DNA of 64,000 nucleotides from Anthonomus grandis grandis. Taxonomy: Eukaryota; Arthropoda; Insecta; Coleoptera; Curculionidae. Below the pieces are notes generated by a model that made no database searches, was not told where the DNA came from, and saw only the letters and a list, made by a program, of their open reading frames with translations. The position numbers and the translations under genes were made by a program. This document shows positions 24,001 to 33,792 of the stretch, piece after piece; positions within the stretch are counted from its first letter, which is position 1, and the number at the start of each line of letters is the position of its first letter. The stretch is taken from contig NC_065552.1 of assembly GCF_022605725.1 (NCBI RefSeq), positions 19,610,785 to 19,674,784 on the forward strand, given 5' to 3'.

Positions 24001-27000
24001 TAATCTTCTTGACTATTTTTTATGGAGATACTTTAAAGAACTTGTATACCAAACGGAAAATAATACTGAAAATCAGCTTCGTCAAAAACTGCGAGATGCA
24101 GCAACAAGTTTACGAAACAATGCTCGAGCATTTAGAAACTTAAAAAGAAATTTTATAAGACGATGTCGTTTGTGTATAAAAGCCGGCGGCGGCAATTTTG
24201 AACATCATTTTTAAATAAATACCAATGAAATATTCTAAGTTTTATTTTTGCTTTTATTTCTTTTACGTTCCATTTTTCTAAAAATTTACTTAACTTATAT
24301 TAAACAGATAAAGACCTTTAAGTTAAACGTTTTTATCGAAAGGCTATAAGTTGTAAGAATTTTTAAAACATTGGTTTAAATTCTTGCAGCGCCTTTCTAT
24401 ACTGTGGTGCCTCATTAAAACGATAAAATTTGGTTTTAAAGAAACCACAAAAAAATTAAACATGATTTTCTGCAGCGATAATACCATTTTTTTTAATGAT
24501 AAACTTTTATTAAAAAGACTTGACATTTTTTAAATAAAATACTAAAAAAATATATTTAAAAAATAAATCCCCAGACATTAAAAAAAAATAATTTTTTAAG
24601 CCAGAAGTAAATTATAGCAAAAAAGTGAAAAACAGCTATAACTTCTAAACCATCAAAAATCGGATAACAACATAGGGGGTTATTGTGATTCCAAAAAGCC
24701 TTCCCTACCCCTCCTTTCAGTTTGGACCATGACTTTTGAAACACCCTGTATATTCCTTAACTAATTGTATTAATTTAGAGTCATTTAATTTTGAGCTAAA
24801 ATTTTCCCTAATATTTTCTAATTCTAATACATAATTATTAAATGTAGCTAACTTACATAGGTTATATTTCTCGTTTTGTCTCTTTTTTAAATTGTCCTTT
24901 ATCAAATTCCTCTTAAATACCTTAACTTCGTCTAGTAAATATATAAATTCCGTGGGCACCGACATTCCATGTTATATTAGTCATAAATACTGGTGTATTG
25001 AACAATAATACTTTTTCAACCTAAAAAAAACCTAAAATGTTTCCTAAAAGTCTTCCCTTTAGATTCGTTCTCGGCTTCTTCCAATTTCCTCTCTTATTTC
25101 TGCACGCATCCTTCTTAGCATCGTTTTCTTTACTTTTGTATATAAAAACCATCCAAGAAAACAGTGCCAAAAGCCCAAAAATAGTAATGCTTAAAATATC
25201 CTCGAGCCAAAACCATGTGTGCTGGGACTATTGGTTTGTCCACCACTATTTCCTGCTTGAGCTATTATAATTTCCTTCTTGCTCTGTGATTTTCCCATTT
25301 TTCTTTAATCACTTTACTATATGATTCAAAAGCGAAAATGGCGACCCTGCGCCATGTGATAAAAAGGTATTGATTAAGGGTTTTTCATTAATTTAGAAGT
25401 ATGCCCATTTTCGTTTTAAGGTAAAATACCATGTCTATTGTTAATAATAATTCAATACAATCAAAACCCCAAAATGCTTACTAGCTAAAACATACATATT
25501 GCGAATTTATTATGATTAACTTAGAATTTCTTGCTTACGTCTATACACTATTAATATTATATTTTCATACATTTATACCGAGTGTACTTTAAAATTAAAT
25601 AGTTATACTTACACTACAGTGGTTTCAAAATTTTCTGAATTTTCGGGGGTAATATTTACAGCATATTCTGTTAATGTTTCCTCAAAATTAACCTCTTGAC
25701 TACATTCAGCTGTTACATGACCATCGCCCAGATTTGTGAATTACCTAAAAAAATATTTTGTAGTATAGTAGTAATTTGGAAAACTTATATTCGTGTAAAC
25801 ATACTATCTTTCTTTTATGTAGGGGAGAAGAAATGTGAAATTTTCAAAATATCTCCATTCCTTTGTTGTTTCAGCACCTTGGCCACTTTTACTTTTTTGG
25901 CTTCTAACAGCACGTTGGACTGAGTCCCTCAAGCTTTTCCAACGGGCTTTACATTTCTCTGCTAAAAAACATATTTCTTTTAATAGTTGTTACTTATTTA
26001 TTACATCATCATAGTTAATTACGTATTTCTATAGGTACTATTACGTATTTTTATAGTCGCAAAAAAGTAGCTAAGTATTGACAACAACTAATTGTAACTA
26101 TTCTTTTTTACAGATATTTGGCAACTGGTTCAGACTTCCAAACCCTATCTTTCAACTTCCGATTGGGTCATTCAACAGTGCAAAAAATTGTTCATAACAC
26201 AAGTGAAATTATTTGGCAGAGTATGTCTAAAACTTATGTGCCGCGACCAACAGACGATGTGTTAAGAAAAATTGCAGAAGAATTTGAAAAATTTTGGAAT
26301 TTTCCCAATTGTGTAGGTGCCCTTGACGGGAAACACATGCACATTCAAGCACCTCCAAATAGTGGATCGTTATTTTTTAATTATAAGAAAACATTCTCAA
26401 TTTTTTTGTTAGCCTTGGTTGCTGCAAATTACAGATGTCTTTCTGTGGATGTAGGAAGTTACGGCAAAAACTCTGATGGAGGCATTTTTTCTGACTCAGT
26501 TATGGGAAAAGCCCTAGAAAATAATAGATTTAACATGCCAGCTGCCCGGCCACTAACTAAAGGAACTGAACCTCTGCCTTATGTAATAGTAGGCGATGAA
26601 GCTTTTCCTGCCAAACAATATTTGTTAAGGCCTTTGCCGGAAAAACATTTGTCGGAAGATAAAAGTATTTTCAATTATAGACTCAGTAGAACACGAAGAG
26701 TCGTAGAAAACAGCTTTGGAATCTTGTCTCAGAAATTCAGACTATTCCTAAATAAAATGCAAGTGCACCTTGAGAAGGCAGATAAAATAGTTTTGACTAG
26801 TTTATGCCTGCACAATTTTCTGAGGGAAGATAATAATTTCATAGCATCTCTAAACGACGAAAATGAGGATGGAACGGCAATCTTTGAAAATTTGCCACAC
26901 ATTGGCGGTAGATATTCTGCTGATGCTCTGTTAATTCGAGATAAATTCAAAGAATATTTTTCCTCTGAGGGACGCGTGCCTTGGCAACAAGCTTTTGTTC

Positions 27001-27017
27001 ACGAGGGTTTTGTTTAA
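9071..27017 (+). CDS. Harbinger B transposase, two exons, huge intron
   Basis: Exon 1 (9071-9372) encodes MWSSSSSDDEVFAFAV through ERLIVFLR and ends at a GTAAGT donor. Exon 2 (26114-27017) starts after TTTTACAG and restores the arginine codon into YLATGSDF. Together they give about 401 residues without a stop. The DDE_Tnp_4 core has GALDGKH, VGDEAFPA and VENSFGIL, plus FNYRLSRTR. The intron is 16.7 kb because gypsy-1 and everything nested in it landed there; the original intron was about 1.7 kb. It also holds the MADF 3' exons on the other strand. Coding capacity looks intact, but expression through this intron is doubtful. Confidence 0.8.
9400..9619. repeat. hAT-like miniature element
   Basis: Inverted ends ACCGTCTAACAATAT (left) and CACCGTCTAACAATAT (right, minus strand) enclose 220 bp without coding capacity. 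The 8-bp sequence TTTATACC repeats directly at 9392-9399 and 9620-9627, the length expected for hAT elements. It sits just inside the Harbinger B transposase intron. Confidence 0.7.
9767..9834. repeat. AATCGAT hairpin
   Basis: Two arms (AAAATCGATTTTTTTT on each side, continuing into a shared CCGTATA) pair around a short loop near 9797-9802. No coding sequence is present. It may be a remnant of a foldback element in the Harbinger B intron. Confidence 0.5.
10631..10881 (-). repeat. Gypsy-1 3' LTR
   Basis: 251 bp starting TG and ending CA (minus strand TGTAGTATAAG to TTTTTATCACA), closely matching 25355-25618. A purine-rich AGAAGG directly precedes it on the minus strand and may be the polypurine tract. 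Confidence 0.9.
12336..13658 (+). pseudogene. Harbinger C transposase, exon 2 truncated
   Basis: Exon 1 (12336-12634, MSSSSSDDEDIIMFLWYRLM to ESILITIR) is open and ends at GTAAGC. The second exon is present only from about 12960: VGALDGKHIR, FVGDEAFPLA, FNYRLSRARKTIECTFGMM. Its first third is missing together with the middle of the MADF gene, so one deletion near 12930 joined the two. Catalytic D, D and E positions survive. Confidence 0.8.
12714..14043 (-). pseudogene. Harbinger C MADF partner, internally deleted
   Basis: The start codon lies near 14043 and a two-codon first exon is followed by an intron (GTTAGT...TTGTAG). The MADF N-terminus at about 13918-13775 reads VSFNIKFVGEVEKYPELYNY. 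A donor (TCAG/GTAAGG) follows. Only a C-terminal scrap remains at 12926-12714; the rest is deleted. Confidence 0.65.
14708..15326 (+). mobile_element. Deleted Tc1-like element
   Basis: Perfect inverted ends AAGTCCGAAACGGAATTGCA flank about 620 bp. The left flank is TA; the right flank is TT, so one side of the target duplication has probably mutated. It retains the first half of a transposase related to the one at 4132-6001. It lies inside the 9-bp-TSD element. Confidence 0.8.
14730..15304 (+). pseudogene. Tc1-like transposase, N-terminal part
   Basis: A helix-turn-helix is readable at 14730-14800 (AADATKLSTTTIANIKKNG), with a stop near 14880. The open part at 14909-15304 contains SLRRWINSIGFKWKN, LPNIVHKRINFLREYIKNG and the first catalytic FIDETW. 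The second and third catalytic positions are deleted. It is closest to the multi-exon transposase of the 3769-6337 element. Confidence 0.75.
16949..18844 (-). mobile_element. Tc1 (DD34E) element
   Basis: Inverted ends ACTCGCCGGCACAAAATTCC extend over at least 50 bp and are nearly identical, with TA at both flanks (16947-16948 and 18845-18846). The 1,896-bp element lies upstream of the start codon of the DUF7869 gene, inside that transposon. Confidence 0.9.
17376..18375 (-). pseudogene. Tc1 transposase, frameshifted
   Basis: The N-terminus (18375-18180, MVLTPADVGKIVALIEDGRS) holds the paired-like HTH. A middle block in other frames contains the first catalytic FADES near 17945. The main C-terminal frame (17828-17376) has MIWAGIS, HDNVRPH and CSPDLNPIEHLWDQL. 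Thirty-four residues separate the second D from the E. At least two frameshifts and one stop separate the blocks, so it is inactive as read. Confidence 0.85.
18915..21260 (-). pseudogene. Gypsy-1 pol, reverse transcriptase core deleted
   Basis: Protease is visible at about 21260-20960 (LDTGAS at 21186-21169). RNase H follows at about 20870-20302 (FAVNSYRSYLFGRKF, VVADALSRI) with a TAA at 20606-20608. Integrase runs from about 20060 to 18915 with an HHCC-type finger (CFVKRCDSCQS) and catalytic DLVGPVP, VSDQGTE and GSLENTH. No YxDD motif exists between protease and RNase H; about 500 nt of polymerase appear deleted near 20880-20950. The last integrase codons continue past the DUF7869 transposon at 11109 and stop soon after, with no env. 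Confidence 0.85.
22378..24748 (+). mobile_element. rosa-like DD41D mariner
   Basis: Long inverted repeats of at least 150 bp begin CAGGGTGTTTCAAAAGTCAT at both ends, with TA at 22376-22377 and 24749-24750. It carries one transposase gene on the plus strand, opposite to the gypsy-1 gag it interrupts. Ends and gene are nearly complete, so it is a fairly young insertion. Confidence 0.9.
23129..24214 (+). pseudogene. DD41D mariner transposase, one stop codon
   Basis: MTDRYTPREYAEMHYIYGLC begins a helix-turn-helix (DUF4817-like) region, followed by a second HTH (TSIRRISRATGLAIATIHRM). The catalytic positions are WSDESS, QYDGAPAH and SPDLNLLDYFLW. There are 41 residues between the second and third aspartates, hence DD41D. 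The only defect is a TAG at 23528-23530, giving 361 codons otherwise. It would cut the CAGGGTGTTT ends and insert at TA. Confidence 0.9.
24966..25339 (-). other. Gypsy-1 5' untranslated region
   Basis: Between the primer-binding site and the first gag codon. It is AT-rich with no supported reading frame. It probably holds the packaging signal, by position only. Confidence 0.5.
25340..25354 (-). promoter_or_regulatory. Gypsy-1 primer-binding site
   Basis: Directly after the 5' LTR the minus strand reads TGGCGCAGGGTCGCC. The TGGCGCAG start matches the primer-binding sites of 17.6/297-type gypsy elements, which use a tRNA 3' end to prime minus-strand DNA. Downstream matches are imperfect. Confidence 0.7.
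25355..25618 (-). repeat. Gypsy-1 5' LTR
   Basis: 264 bp, TG...CA, in direct orientation with the 3' LTR. A handful of substitutions and short indels separate the two copies, for example an extra CATACA-like stretch near 25490, so the insertion is not recent. Confidence 0.9.
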
Positions 27018-27396
27018 TCAAGTATGCTATCATAAATGTTAAATGTTATAAATTAAGTAAAGAATATTTTTGATTGGAAATTAAACAAAAATTCTTTAAA
27101 TATTTTTTTACTTCTAAAAAAACCAGTGTCGTACTATTTTTTTAAATACAATTCTGTGAAGATGTGTCTATAAAGCACGCTGCTGGTGAAAGTACACTTA
27201 ACAATTTTTGTACGAAAAAATTTACCTCAATGAATGCATAAATTAGTTCCCAAAATCTCATTATAGATACATAAATGTCCATAATTTTGTAACATTCTGT
27301 ATATTATAATAATTATAGTTACAATTTGTTATGTTACAAAACATAATAAGTATAGATACCTTACATTTGTTATTACCCATTTAAATAGTTACTTAC
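27018..27396. other. Harbinger B MADF intron remainder
   Basis: AT-rich sequence between transposase exon 2 and MADF exon 1. It forms part of the MADF intron. Nothing else recognised. Confidence 0.5.
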
Positions 27397-27815
27397 GATC
27401 TTCATTTAGCTCTTCGCCTATTTCCCGCCAAATATTTTCTTTCCTTATGAAATTGCTGTACTGCTTATCACCTAAATTATATATTTCTGGTCTTTCGCTG
27501 ACCAACAAAATCAGTCTTTCAATTTTTCTCTCCATATCAGTAACCATACACTACACTCTAACGACTCTACGAGCACGCGATCAAATGCATATATCAAATC
27601 AAAATCTACTAGTGGAAACTGACGTTTGCTGCTTCCTAAAGGTGGCTTTCAATGATTGCGGCAGCGACAGGGTGCTGCTGCGACTGGCGACCAATGCGAT
27701 CTGTCGCATCTGTACCACCTTTTCCACGACTGCGACTTTGCGCAGCCACGACCTGCATAAAGTTGTTTGTTGCATCAGTTTGTTTGCGACTTTTTTGGTG
27801 TTTATATATATTACA

Positions 27816-29990
27816 ATGAATTCTTCGTTGAAGTATTGCAAGTTATTACTGGAAGAGGAAGAAGATGATGACGATTTAATTCTCCATCACTTGTTGTTGA
27901 AAAAAAAAGAAAACCCGTTAAGGAACTGTATAAATCACGTACTCGTGAAGGTTCGTTTAATATTCTCATTGAAAGCCATTTAAAAAATGACGAGGAGAAG
28001 ACTAAATTATGACTAATTAAATTTCGTACTTAGTTTGGCCAGTGAGGACCTAAAACCTCGCACTGTAGGAAAATCCATAACTCCAGAAGAAAAACTTTTT
28101 ATCACATTAAGGTAAGTTTTTACAATTTAAGTCTAAACGCTATTGTAATTTACAACTTTAAAAGTACTGATTCAAAATCTATTTCATCATCAGCTTTATC
28201 TTCAGCTCCTTGCGGACAATCGGTGCTAGTTTGGGTCGGTAAAAAACTTTCTGGGGACTGAATCGGTGGAGAGTTAAAAGGATTAGAATTTGACATATCT
28301 GTATGTACTGATAGAGGACTCTCCCGTGGAAACGGAGTGCTTGTAGATGAATGCGTGCTACTTGACCCAAGATAATCGTAATGATTGTTATGCTGTACCT
28401 TACTTTGGACTGCTAGTAATTCGTACTTACTGACGGTATTATAAATATCCCTTTTGGCTTCTACCTGTAGAGAAGGCGACAATGATTCAAGCACCGATTT
28501 AATGTGTTCACAAAATGAATGAAGGGGACCGTCGATTGATGCTTGCGACTGTTGAAATATTCCTCGGAAAGTTTCTTGTCTTTGTTCCTATCTTTTTTTT
28601 ATTAGCTCTATAATCTCGTCGTTACCTGAGTCTGGCTTTCTTTTTTTGCGATTGACTCGACGCGTACCTGTAGTTGAGAGGGAAACTGCATCGGCTGAAC
28701 TGAAAGCGAGTCGTTGCTGCTGCAGCTATAATTCCCACATTTTCAACATTTTGCGATGACAACTGAGAATTTGTTTGTTCAACCTCATCCACGTTATCTG
28801 TCATTTCTGTCTCGCCTTCATTTATATTAGTAGTACTTAATCTCTCACGCGAAACTTTGTCAAGAAATAAAAGACGATTAAATAGTATCCATTTAGGTAG
28901 CTTTTGTTCTGCTGATGACCTTGTCGGCAACTTATTTTTTCGCTTATACCGAAAGTAGCTATCTCTAATATTGTGCCATCGTTTTTTGTACTCTTCGTCT
29001 GAAACAAAAGTGTAATCAAAATTATAAAGTTACCATTTAAAAAATTGCTATAATAAGAATAGGCTTGTTCTTCAGGTTTCTGGCTACGGGAGAATCTTTC
29101 GAATCATTAGCATTTGCTTACCGCATTTCCACATGCCACATCGGAAAACTTGTGAAACTAACATTAGAAATATTGAAAAAGATTTTAATTCCTTTATTTA
29201 TGGCTGTACCGAGTGTGACGGATTTTAATCGCATTATAGCGAATTTTTTTACAAAATGGGACTTCCCGAATTGTTTTGGTGCCATGGATGGGAAGCATAT
29301 CCGTTTGAGATGCCCAGCAAACACCGGATCTTTGTATCATAATTATAAAGAATATTTCTCTTTGGTCCTATTAGCAATCGTGGATGCAAACTACACATTT
29401 ATTGCTGTAGACGTGGGTTCCTATGGAAAGGAAGGAGACAGTGGAATATTTAACAAAAGTGCGATAGGAAAAAAATTCGCTTCTGGCATGTACCGGACGC
29501 TAACAAACTTTCTAAAAGTAATATTGTACTTCGAAATGTTTTAGTCGCGGAAGAGGCATTTGGGCTGAATACGTATCTTATGAAACCATTTTGCAAGAAT
29601 GACGCTGAACAAAGTAGACCTAAAGCCATATTTAACTACAGATTATGCCGCGCTAGAAGAGTTACAGAAAATTGATTCGCGTTACTAAGCCAGATCTTTA
29701 CAATATTTTATACGCCAATAGCTGTTGTTCCTGAAACATGTGATAATATTTTCATGGTTGCTTGTTGCCTCCACAACATTTTACGAGATGCTTATCTAGA
29801 AAAGAGTAATCAACCTTACCACACTAAAAATATCGAAGCAGGTTTACCGACTGAAAATTTAATTCCATTAGTACGTGCGGGCGTATATGCGAATGCAGCT
29901 GGTTTTCTTGTGAGAAACAAGTTTAGCGAATATTTCATAACTCAAGGACAAGTATCATGGCAGGATGAAAGAATAAATCGAAAAGAGTAA
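27816..29990 (+). pseudogene. Harbinger D transposase
   Basis: Exon 1 (27816-28111; MNSSLKYCKLLLEEEEDDDD start) shifts frame near 27905 and has stops near 28010, then ends with ITPEEKLFITLR before GTAAGT. Exon 2 starts at 29076 (FLATGESFESLAFAYRIS) and has FGAMDGKHIRL, then a frameshift near 29490. A TGA replaces the residue after the catalytic glutamate (VTEN at about 29670). The C-terminus resumes to 29990. The DDE region is recognisable but dead. Confidence 0.85.
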
Positions 29991-30182
29991 AGTGAACTGT
30001 ATTATACTCGTATACTTGATTAATAATAAATATAAATGACACCTACCTGTTTTGTTTATTTCTGCTGCAATTCCTTTCCAAATATTATCTCGATATGCAG
30101 AGAGACTGCAATCATAAATTGGTGCATTCTTAGCGACATATTCAATTAATTTTTCATCATCTTCGTTCGAAAACGGGGCCAT
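28152..30182 (-). pseudogene. Harbinger D MADF partner
   Basis: Exon 1 (30182-30048) encodes MAPFSNEDDEKLIEYVAKNA and YRDNIWKGIAAEINKTG, ending at a GTAGGT donor. The second half of the domain lies near 29005-28930 (EEYKKRWHNIRDSYFRY). Downstream blocks contain DKVSRERLSTTNINEGETEM and a C-terminal segment (ESLSPSLQVEAKRDIYNTVS). At least two frame breaks occur between 28620 and 28700. Its intron holds transposase exon 2. Confidence 0.75.
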
Positions 30183-30581
30183 TTCGAAACACAAAATAGT
30201 TTTGTTCTTTCAAAATGCGTGCGTCCTCTACGAACAATGCGACCGGACTGTTCCTAGAGCAGTCGGGTCTTACTGCCGCGTTGATCGTCTCTATCGCATT
30301 TGTCGCGGTCGGATGCTTTGAGAAGAGATCTATATAAATAGATTAAAGGAGTGCCCATCCGACAGGTCGCATTGCCGTGGCAATCGCATCGGTCGCACTG
30401 GCCGCGACAATCAAAAGGCTACCTTAAAGTACGTTTTCTTTGAAGCGGCGGACGCACGCGGCTGACGACATGTGGTTGATGCAAGTTTAGTGTTTTCTCT
30501 CGCGCGTCAGTTGGGTATGATCTTTGACAGAAAGCGGATACTTCTTTTCGATAGAAATAAAATTTCAGATGATAAGATTAT

Positions 30582-32808
30582 GGATAAAAACGACTTGCTA
30601 TTATATTTTTTATTGGAAGAAATCGATGAAGAGGAGGAAATATTGATGGAACTCAACAATTACGAAATAATTGCGGAAGTTCATCCCATGTTTAAGAGAA
30701 GAGAAGAGGGATGTTTTAACGTACTTATTAATGAACATTTTTTAAAGGATGAGAAAAAATTTTGGGAGTTTTTTAGGCTAAACGTTTCACAATTTAAATA
30801 TATTCTGGATATGATAAAAGATGATGGATATGATAATGAGAAATTCCTCAAATAAATATCCGTATCCTATAACCCCAGATGAAAAACTAGCTGTTACTTT
30901 GCGGTAAGTATTATTTATTTATTCATGATCATATTCGGTAGGTACCTAATTAAAATACATCAAAGATTTTCATATTGGTTGAAAGCATGTACATAAAAAT
31001 TTTGCATTTTTGAAGGTACTGGTTGTGTTGGCGTAACTGGTGGTGCTGGCGTAACTGTTGTTGGTGGTGAAATCGAATATAAGAAACTACTGCTAGAATT
31101 TGATTCTAAAGGTGATATTTGAGGCGTACTGGTAGTAGATTTGTTACGTTCTTCTAAATCAATAACTATTTTTAAGGTTTGCAATTTTGCTTCGTTTTGG
31201 AGCTCTCTCTTCAATTTTTTTACGGACATAGCAATACTTTTAAAAAATACATCAATTTCACCATCTTCGTTTTTTTTAGATATTGAAATTATAATTTTGG
31301 CTCGGTCCTTTTGCCTGTCTTGCATCATTCGAGTAAGATTGTCAGTGAATTTTTGTTTCTTACTTGGCTGTAAACGTAAACTGTGACTTGAAGTGTTCCT
31401 TTGTAGAGTAAAACAAGATGCTTGAAAAGTACATGTAGATGGTGCTTCAGAAGTGGAAAGTGCATCATCAAACTCCGGCGGTGAATAAGGTGTTTCTTCA
31501 ATTGTTGTGCATATAGTTTCATTACCGTCAGTTTCTTGTTCATATTGACTTTCTTGCTCTTCAATGTTTGATGTGCTTCTACAATATAAAGTATTGTATT
31601 AAGAAAATTATAAAGAATCCAAATCTCTTAAATATACTTTCAGTCGTTTATGATTCACTTTTTTCAGACACAGGCCAAGGTTTTCATTTATTGGTAGCAG
31701 ATCCAGTTGATCCCTTTTCTTTTTTTTCTCTTTTCATATAAGTGTCCTTAATGTTACGGCATCTTTTTTTACAATCTATCACTGAAAAAAATTAAACAAT
31801 AATTTAAAAAGTAAATTATTTTACTTTTATGTTTTTTCTAGTTAAAAGGTATCATGTATCATTAATTTTTATTTACAGATATATGGCGACTGCCGAATCA
31901 TATCACTCACTGGCATTTGCATTTAGGATATCTCACAGTTATGTATCCAAAATTGTACAAACGACACTTTCAGTATTACGCCAAAAATTAATGCCAATCT
32001 TTTTATCATCAGTTCCACCAGAAGATTTAAGAAAAAAGGCCAAGGAATTTGGACAAAAATTGAATTTTCCTAATTGCTGCGGGGCTATAGACGGCAAATA
32101 TATACGAATGTTTTGTCCAATGAAAACTGGATCTTTTTATTTTAACTACAAAAATTTTTTCTCCATGGTTTTACTCGCAGTTGTCGATGCCAACTACAAA
32201 TTTATATTTATTGATGTTGGATCATATGGTAAAGAAGGCGACAATGGAATCTTTGACAAAAGCAATATTGGAAAATATTTTAGAAGTGGAAATATGTTTC
32301 CGCAGTCTTGTAGTCTACCAAACTCAGGAATTGTGGCGCCCTTTGTTTTAGTGGGTGATGAAGCATTCCGATTACATACACATATGATGAAACCCTTTTC
32401 TAGACCAGCTGCAAGTGCTAATAATCAAAAAGCAATTTTTAATTATCGACTTTGCAGGGCTAGGAGAGTTTCTGAAAACGCATTTGGCTTGCTGTCTCAA
32501 ATTTTTCGCGTATTCTACACGCCTATTGCTTAGAAGCCAGAGACAACTGATGATTTAATTATTGTAGCCTGCTGCCTACATAATTTTCTTAGAGAAGCAT
32601 ACTTAGAAGCTCAAAATAGACCTTACTACGAATTTGATCGTACTGAGCCACCACCATCAGAAAATTTCATTCCCTTACGGCTTAGCTAGAACGGGAGGTT
32701 TTGCCAATGTTGACGGTTTTTATGTAAGAGATTTATTTATGGATTACTTTAATGGGGACACAGGATCTGTCATGTGGCAAAATCAATATATTACTAGAAC
32801 TGCCTAAA
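30582..32808 (+). pseudogene. Harbinger E transposase
   Basis: Exon 1 from 30582 (MDKNDLLLYFLLEEIDEEEE) shifts frame near 30840 and ends ITPDEKLAVTLR before GTAAGT at 30904. Exon 2 starts at 31879 (YMATAESYHSLAFAFRIS) with GAIDGKYIRMF, VGDEAFRL and SENAFGLL. It has a TAG at 32531-32533 and a frameshift near 32685. Otherwise the fold is complete to about 32808. Confidence 0.85.
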
Positions 32809-33474
32809 AATATACATATATGTATCTACATCTTATAATAAAGATTTAAAAAAAAAACGTTTTTAATTTATTATAATAATTAATCTTAGAGTAATAAAAC
32901 ACTATAGAAAGAGCTTTCCATTCATAAACTCAGGTTTGTTTACATGCCGAAATAAGCTCACACTCTAAGAAACATTTCTTCCTATTTTCAAAAAAAAAAC
33001 TCGTAAAAGGGCCAATCAGGCAACGCTGCAAAAATTATTTTTGGCTTAAATAAACTGTTACCAGGACGAATTTTACCGAATACATTAAGTGCACTAAATA
33101 GAAATAACATATAATAATTTAAAAAAACCATAATTTCATGACGCCCCTGTTATGTTGGTAAATATACAGGAGCAAATTTTACAAAGCAGGAATTCACAGT
33201 CTATCGTGTTGGTATCACATAAAATGACAAACTGCCTCTATAGTTTTACAAACTGCCTCTATAGTTTTTTTTATCACTCTTAAGTAATTAATATACCTAT
33301 CTTACCTGATTTTGGTACAAACTCCGCAACCTCTTTCCAGGCATTATCTTTCACTAATTGATCTTTTTACGAGGAGCGTTCCAAGTCAAATAAACAAGAA
33401 AACTTTGGAACACATTGCACCAATTTTTCGTCGTCCGTACATGAAAATAAGACTTTTGTGTTATTAACGGCCAT
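30960..33474 (-). pseudogene. Harbinger E MADF partner
   Basis: The N-terminus at 33474-33305 (MAVNNTKVLFSCTDDEKLVQ) has one stop inside, then AWKEVAEFVPKSG. Further exons cover about 31790-31720 (CKKRCRNIKDTYMKREK) and 31564-30960, with a coiled region (KKLKRELQNEAKLQTLKIVI) and a P/T-rich tail. Frame breaks lie near 31325-31360. The transposase exon 31879-32808 lies in its intron. Confidence 0.7.
32816..33300. other. Harbinger E MADF intron
   Basis: AT-rich. A 21-bp tandem duplication (AAACTGCCTCTATAGTTTT twice) lies near 33227-33268. No gene recognised. Confidence 0.5.
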
Positions 33475-33792
33475 AATACTGATTTTTAAACCTGATTTTG
33501 CTTTGTAAACACAAATTCCAAAAATCTTACGATCTATCCTGCCCTGCGGCTGCGGCTAGGCTGCTTGGAGAGAGGTACGCAGCCACTGGTCCTTATCTGC
33601 GTCAGCCGCACCAAACGCTTAGGCCGGGCGAACGTTGAGGCGCAGTGTGACGTGCGTTGACGCAGGGTGAAGTGAACTGCCTGGTTTCAAGTGAACTGCG
33701 CGCCTGGGTAGTCCGAAAGATGAAACGCAGTTTATCGTACACCTGCGTCCAGATTAAACGCAGTTCTACTGAATAGATTCCTACTATTTTCT

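Larger units (their letters stand above)
21361..24965 (-). pseudogene. Gypsy-1 gag, broken by a mariner
   Basis: The N-terminal part is at 24965-24749. The DD41D mariner interrupts, and gag resumes at 22375-22190 and continues in another frame from about 22200 to 21361 (MDGSEAVTLQLIKGIEWYGA). The C-terminus is rich in R, G, N and F (RGRNN and NNFRG repeats) rather than CCHC knuckles, as in 17.6/297-like elements. A frameshift lies near 22190. The protein would form the particle shell. Confidence 0.8.
10627..25622 (-). mobile_element. Gypsy-1, Ty3/gypsy retrotransposon with nested insertions
   Basis: Both LTRs (10631-10881 and 25355-25618), a primer-binding site, gag, protease, RNase H and integrase are present in minus orientation, with no env. 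The 4-bp target duplication GTGG lies at 10627-10630 and 25619-25622. The element inserted into an exon of the Harbinger B MADF gene. It was later hit by a DD41D mariner in gag (22378-24748) and by the DUF7869 transposon near the end of integrase (11114-18910). The catalytic core of reverse transcriptase is missing, so it cannot move on its own. Confidence 0.9.
9978..27535 (-). pseudogene. Harbinger B MADF partner, split by gypsy-1
   Basis: Exon 1 (27535-27397) encodes a MADF start (MERKIERLILLVSERPEIYN) and ends at a GTAAGT donor. An exon near 25967-25800 has CKARWKSLRDSVQRAVRSQK, the second half of the MADF domain. A third exon begins upstream of 25623, is cut by gypsy-1 at its GTGG duplication, and resumes at 10626. 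It continues into a C-terminal block (LGKTVATFPPYVEF) and a Q/S-rich tail ending at 9978. Two or more frameshifts lie at 10330-10480. The frame across the gypsy-1 junction is continuous once one GTGG copy is discounted. It encloses transposase exon 2 in its intron. Confidence 0.75.
27640..30424. mobile_element. PIF/Harbinger D
   Basis: The left end is AGGTGGCTTTCAATGATTG and the right end on the minus strand is AGGTAGCCTTTTGATTGTCG. TAA flanks both sides (27637-27639 and 30425-30427). It contains the interleaved transposase (+) and MADF (-) genes. It is immediately followed by Harbinger E, so TAA may serve as a boundary for both. Confidence 0.85.

Noticed and set aside
10631..25618. Two 255-bp copies taken at first for independent solo repeats
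   Set aside because: They are TG...CA repeats with a primer-binding site and a shared GTGG duplication, so they are the LTRs of one interrupted gypsy-1.
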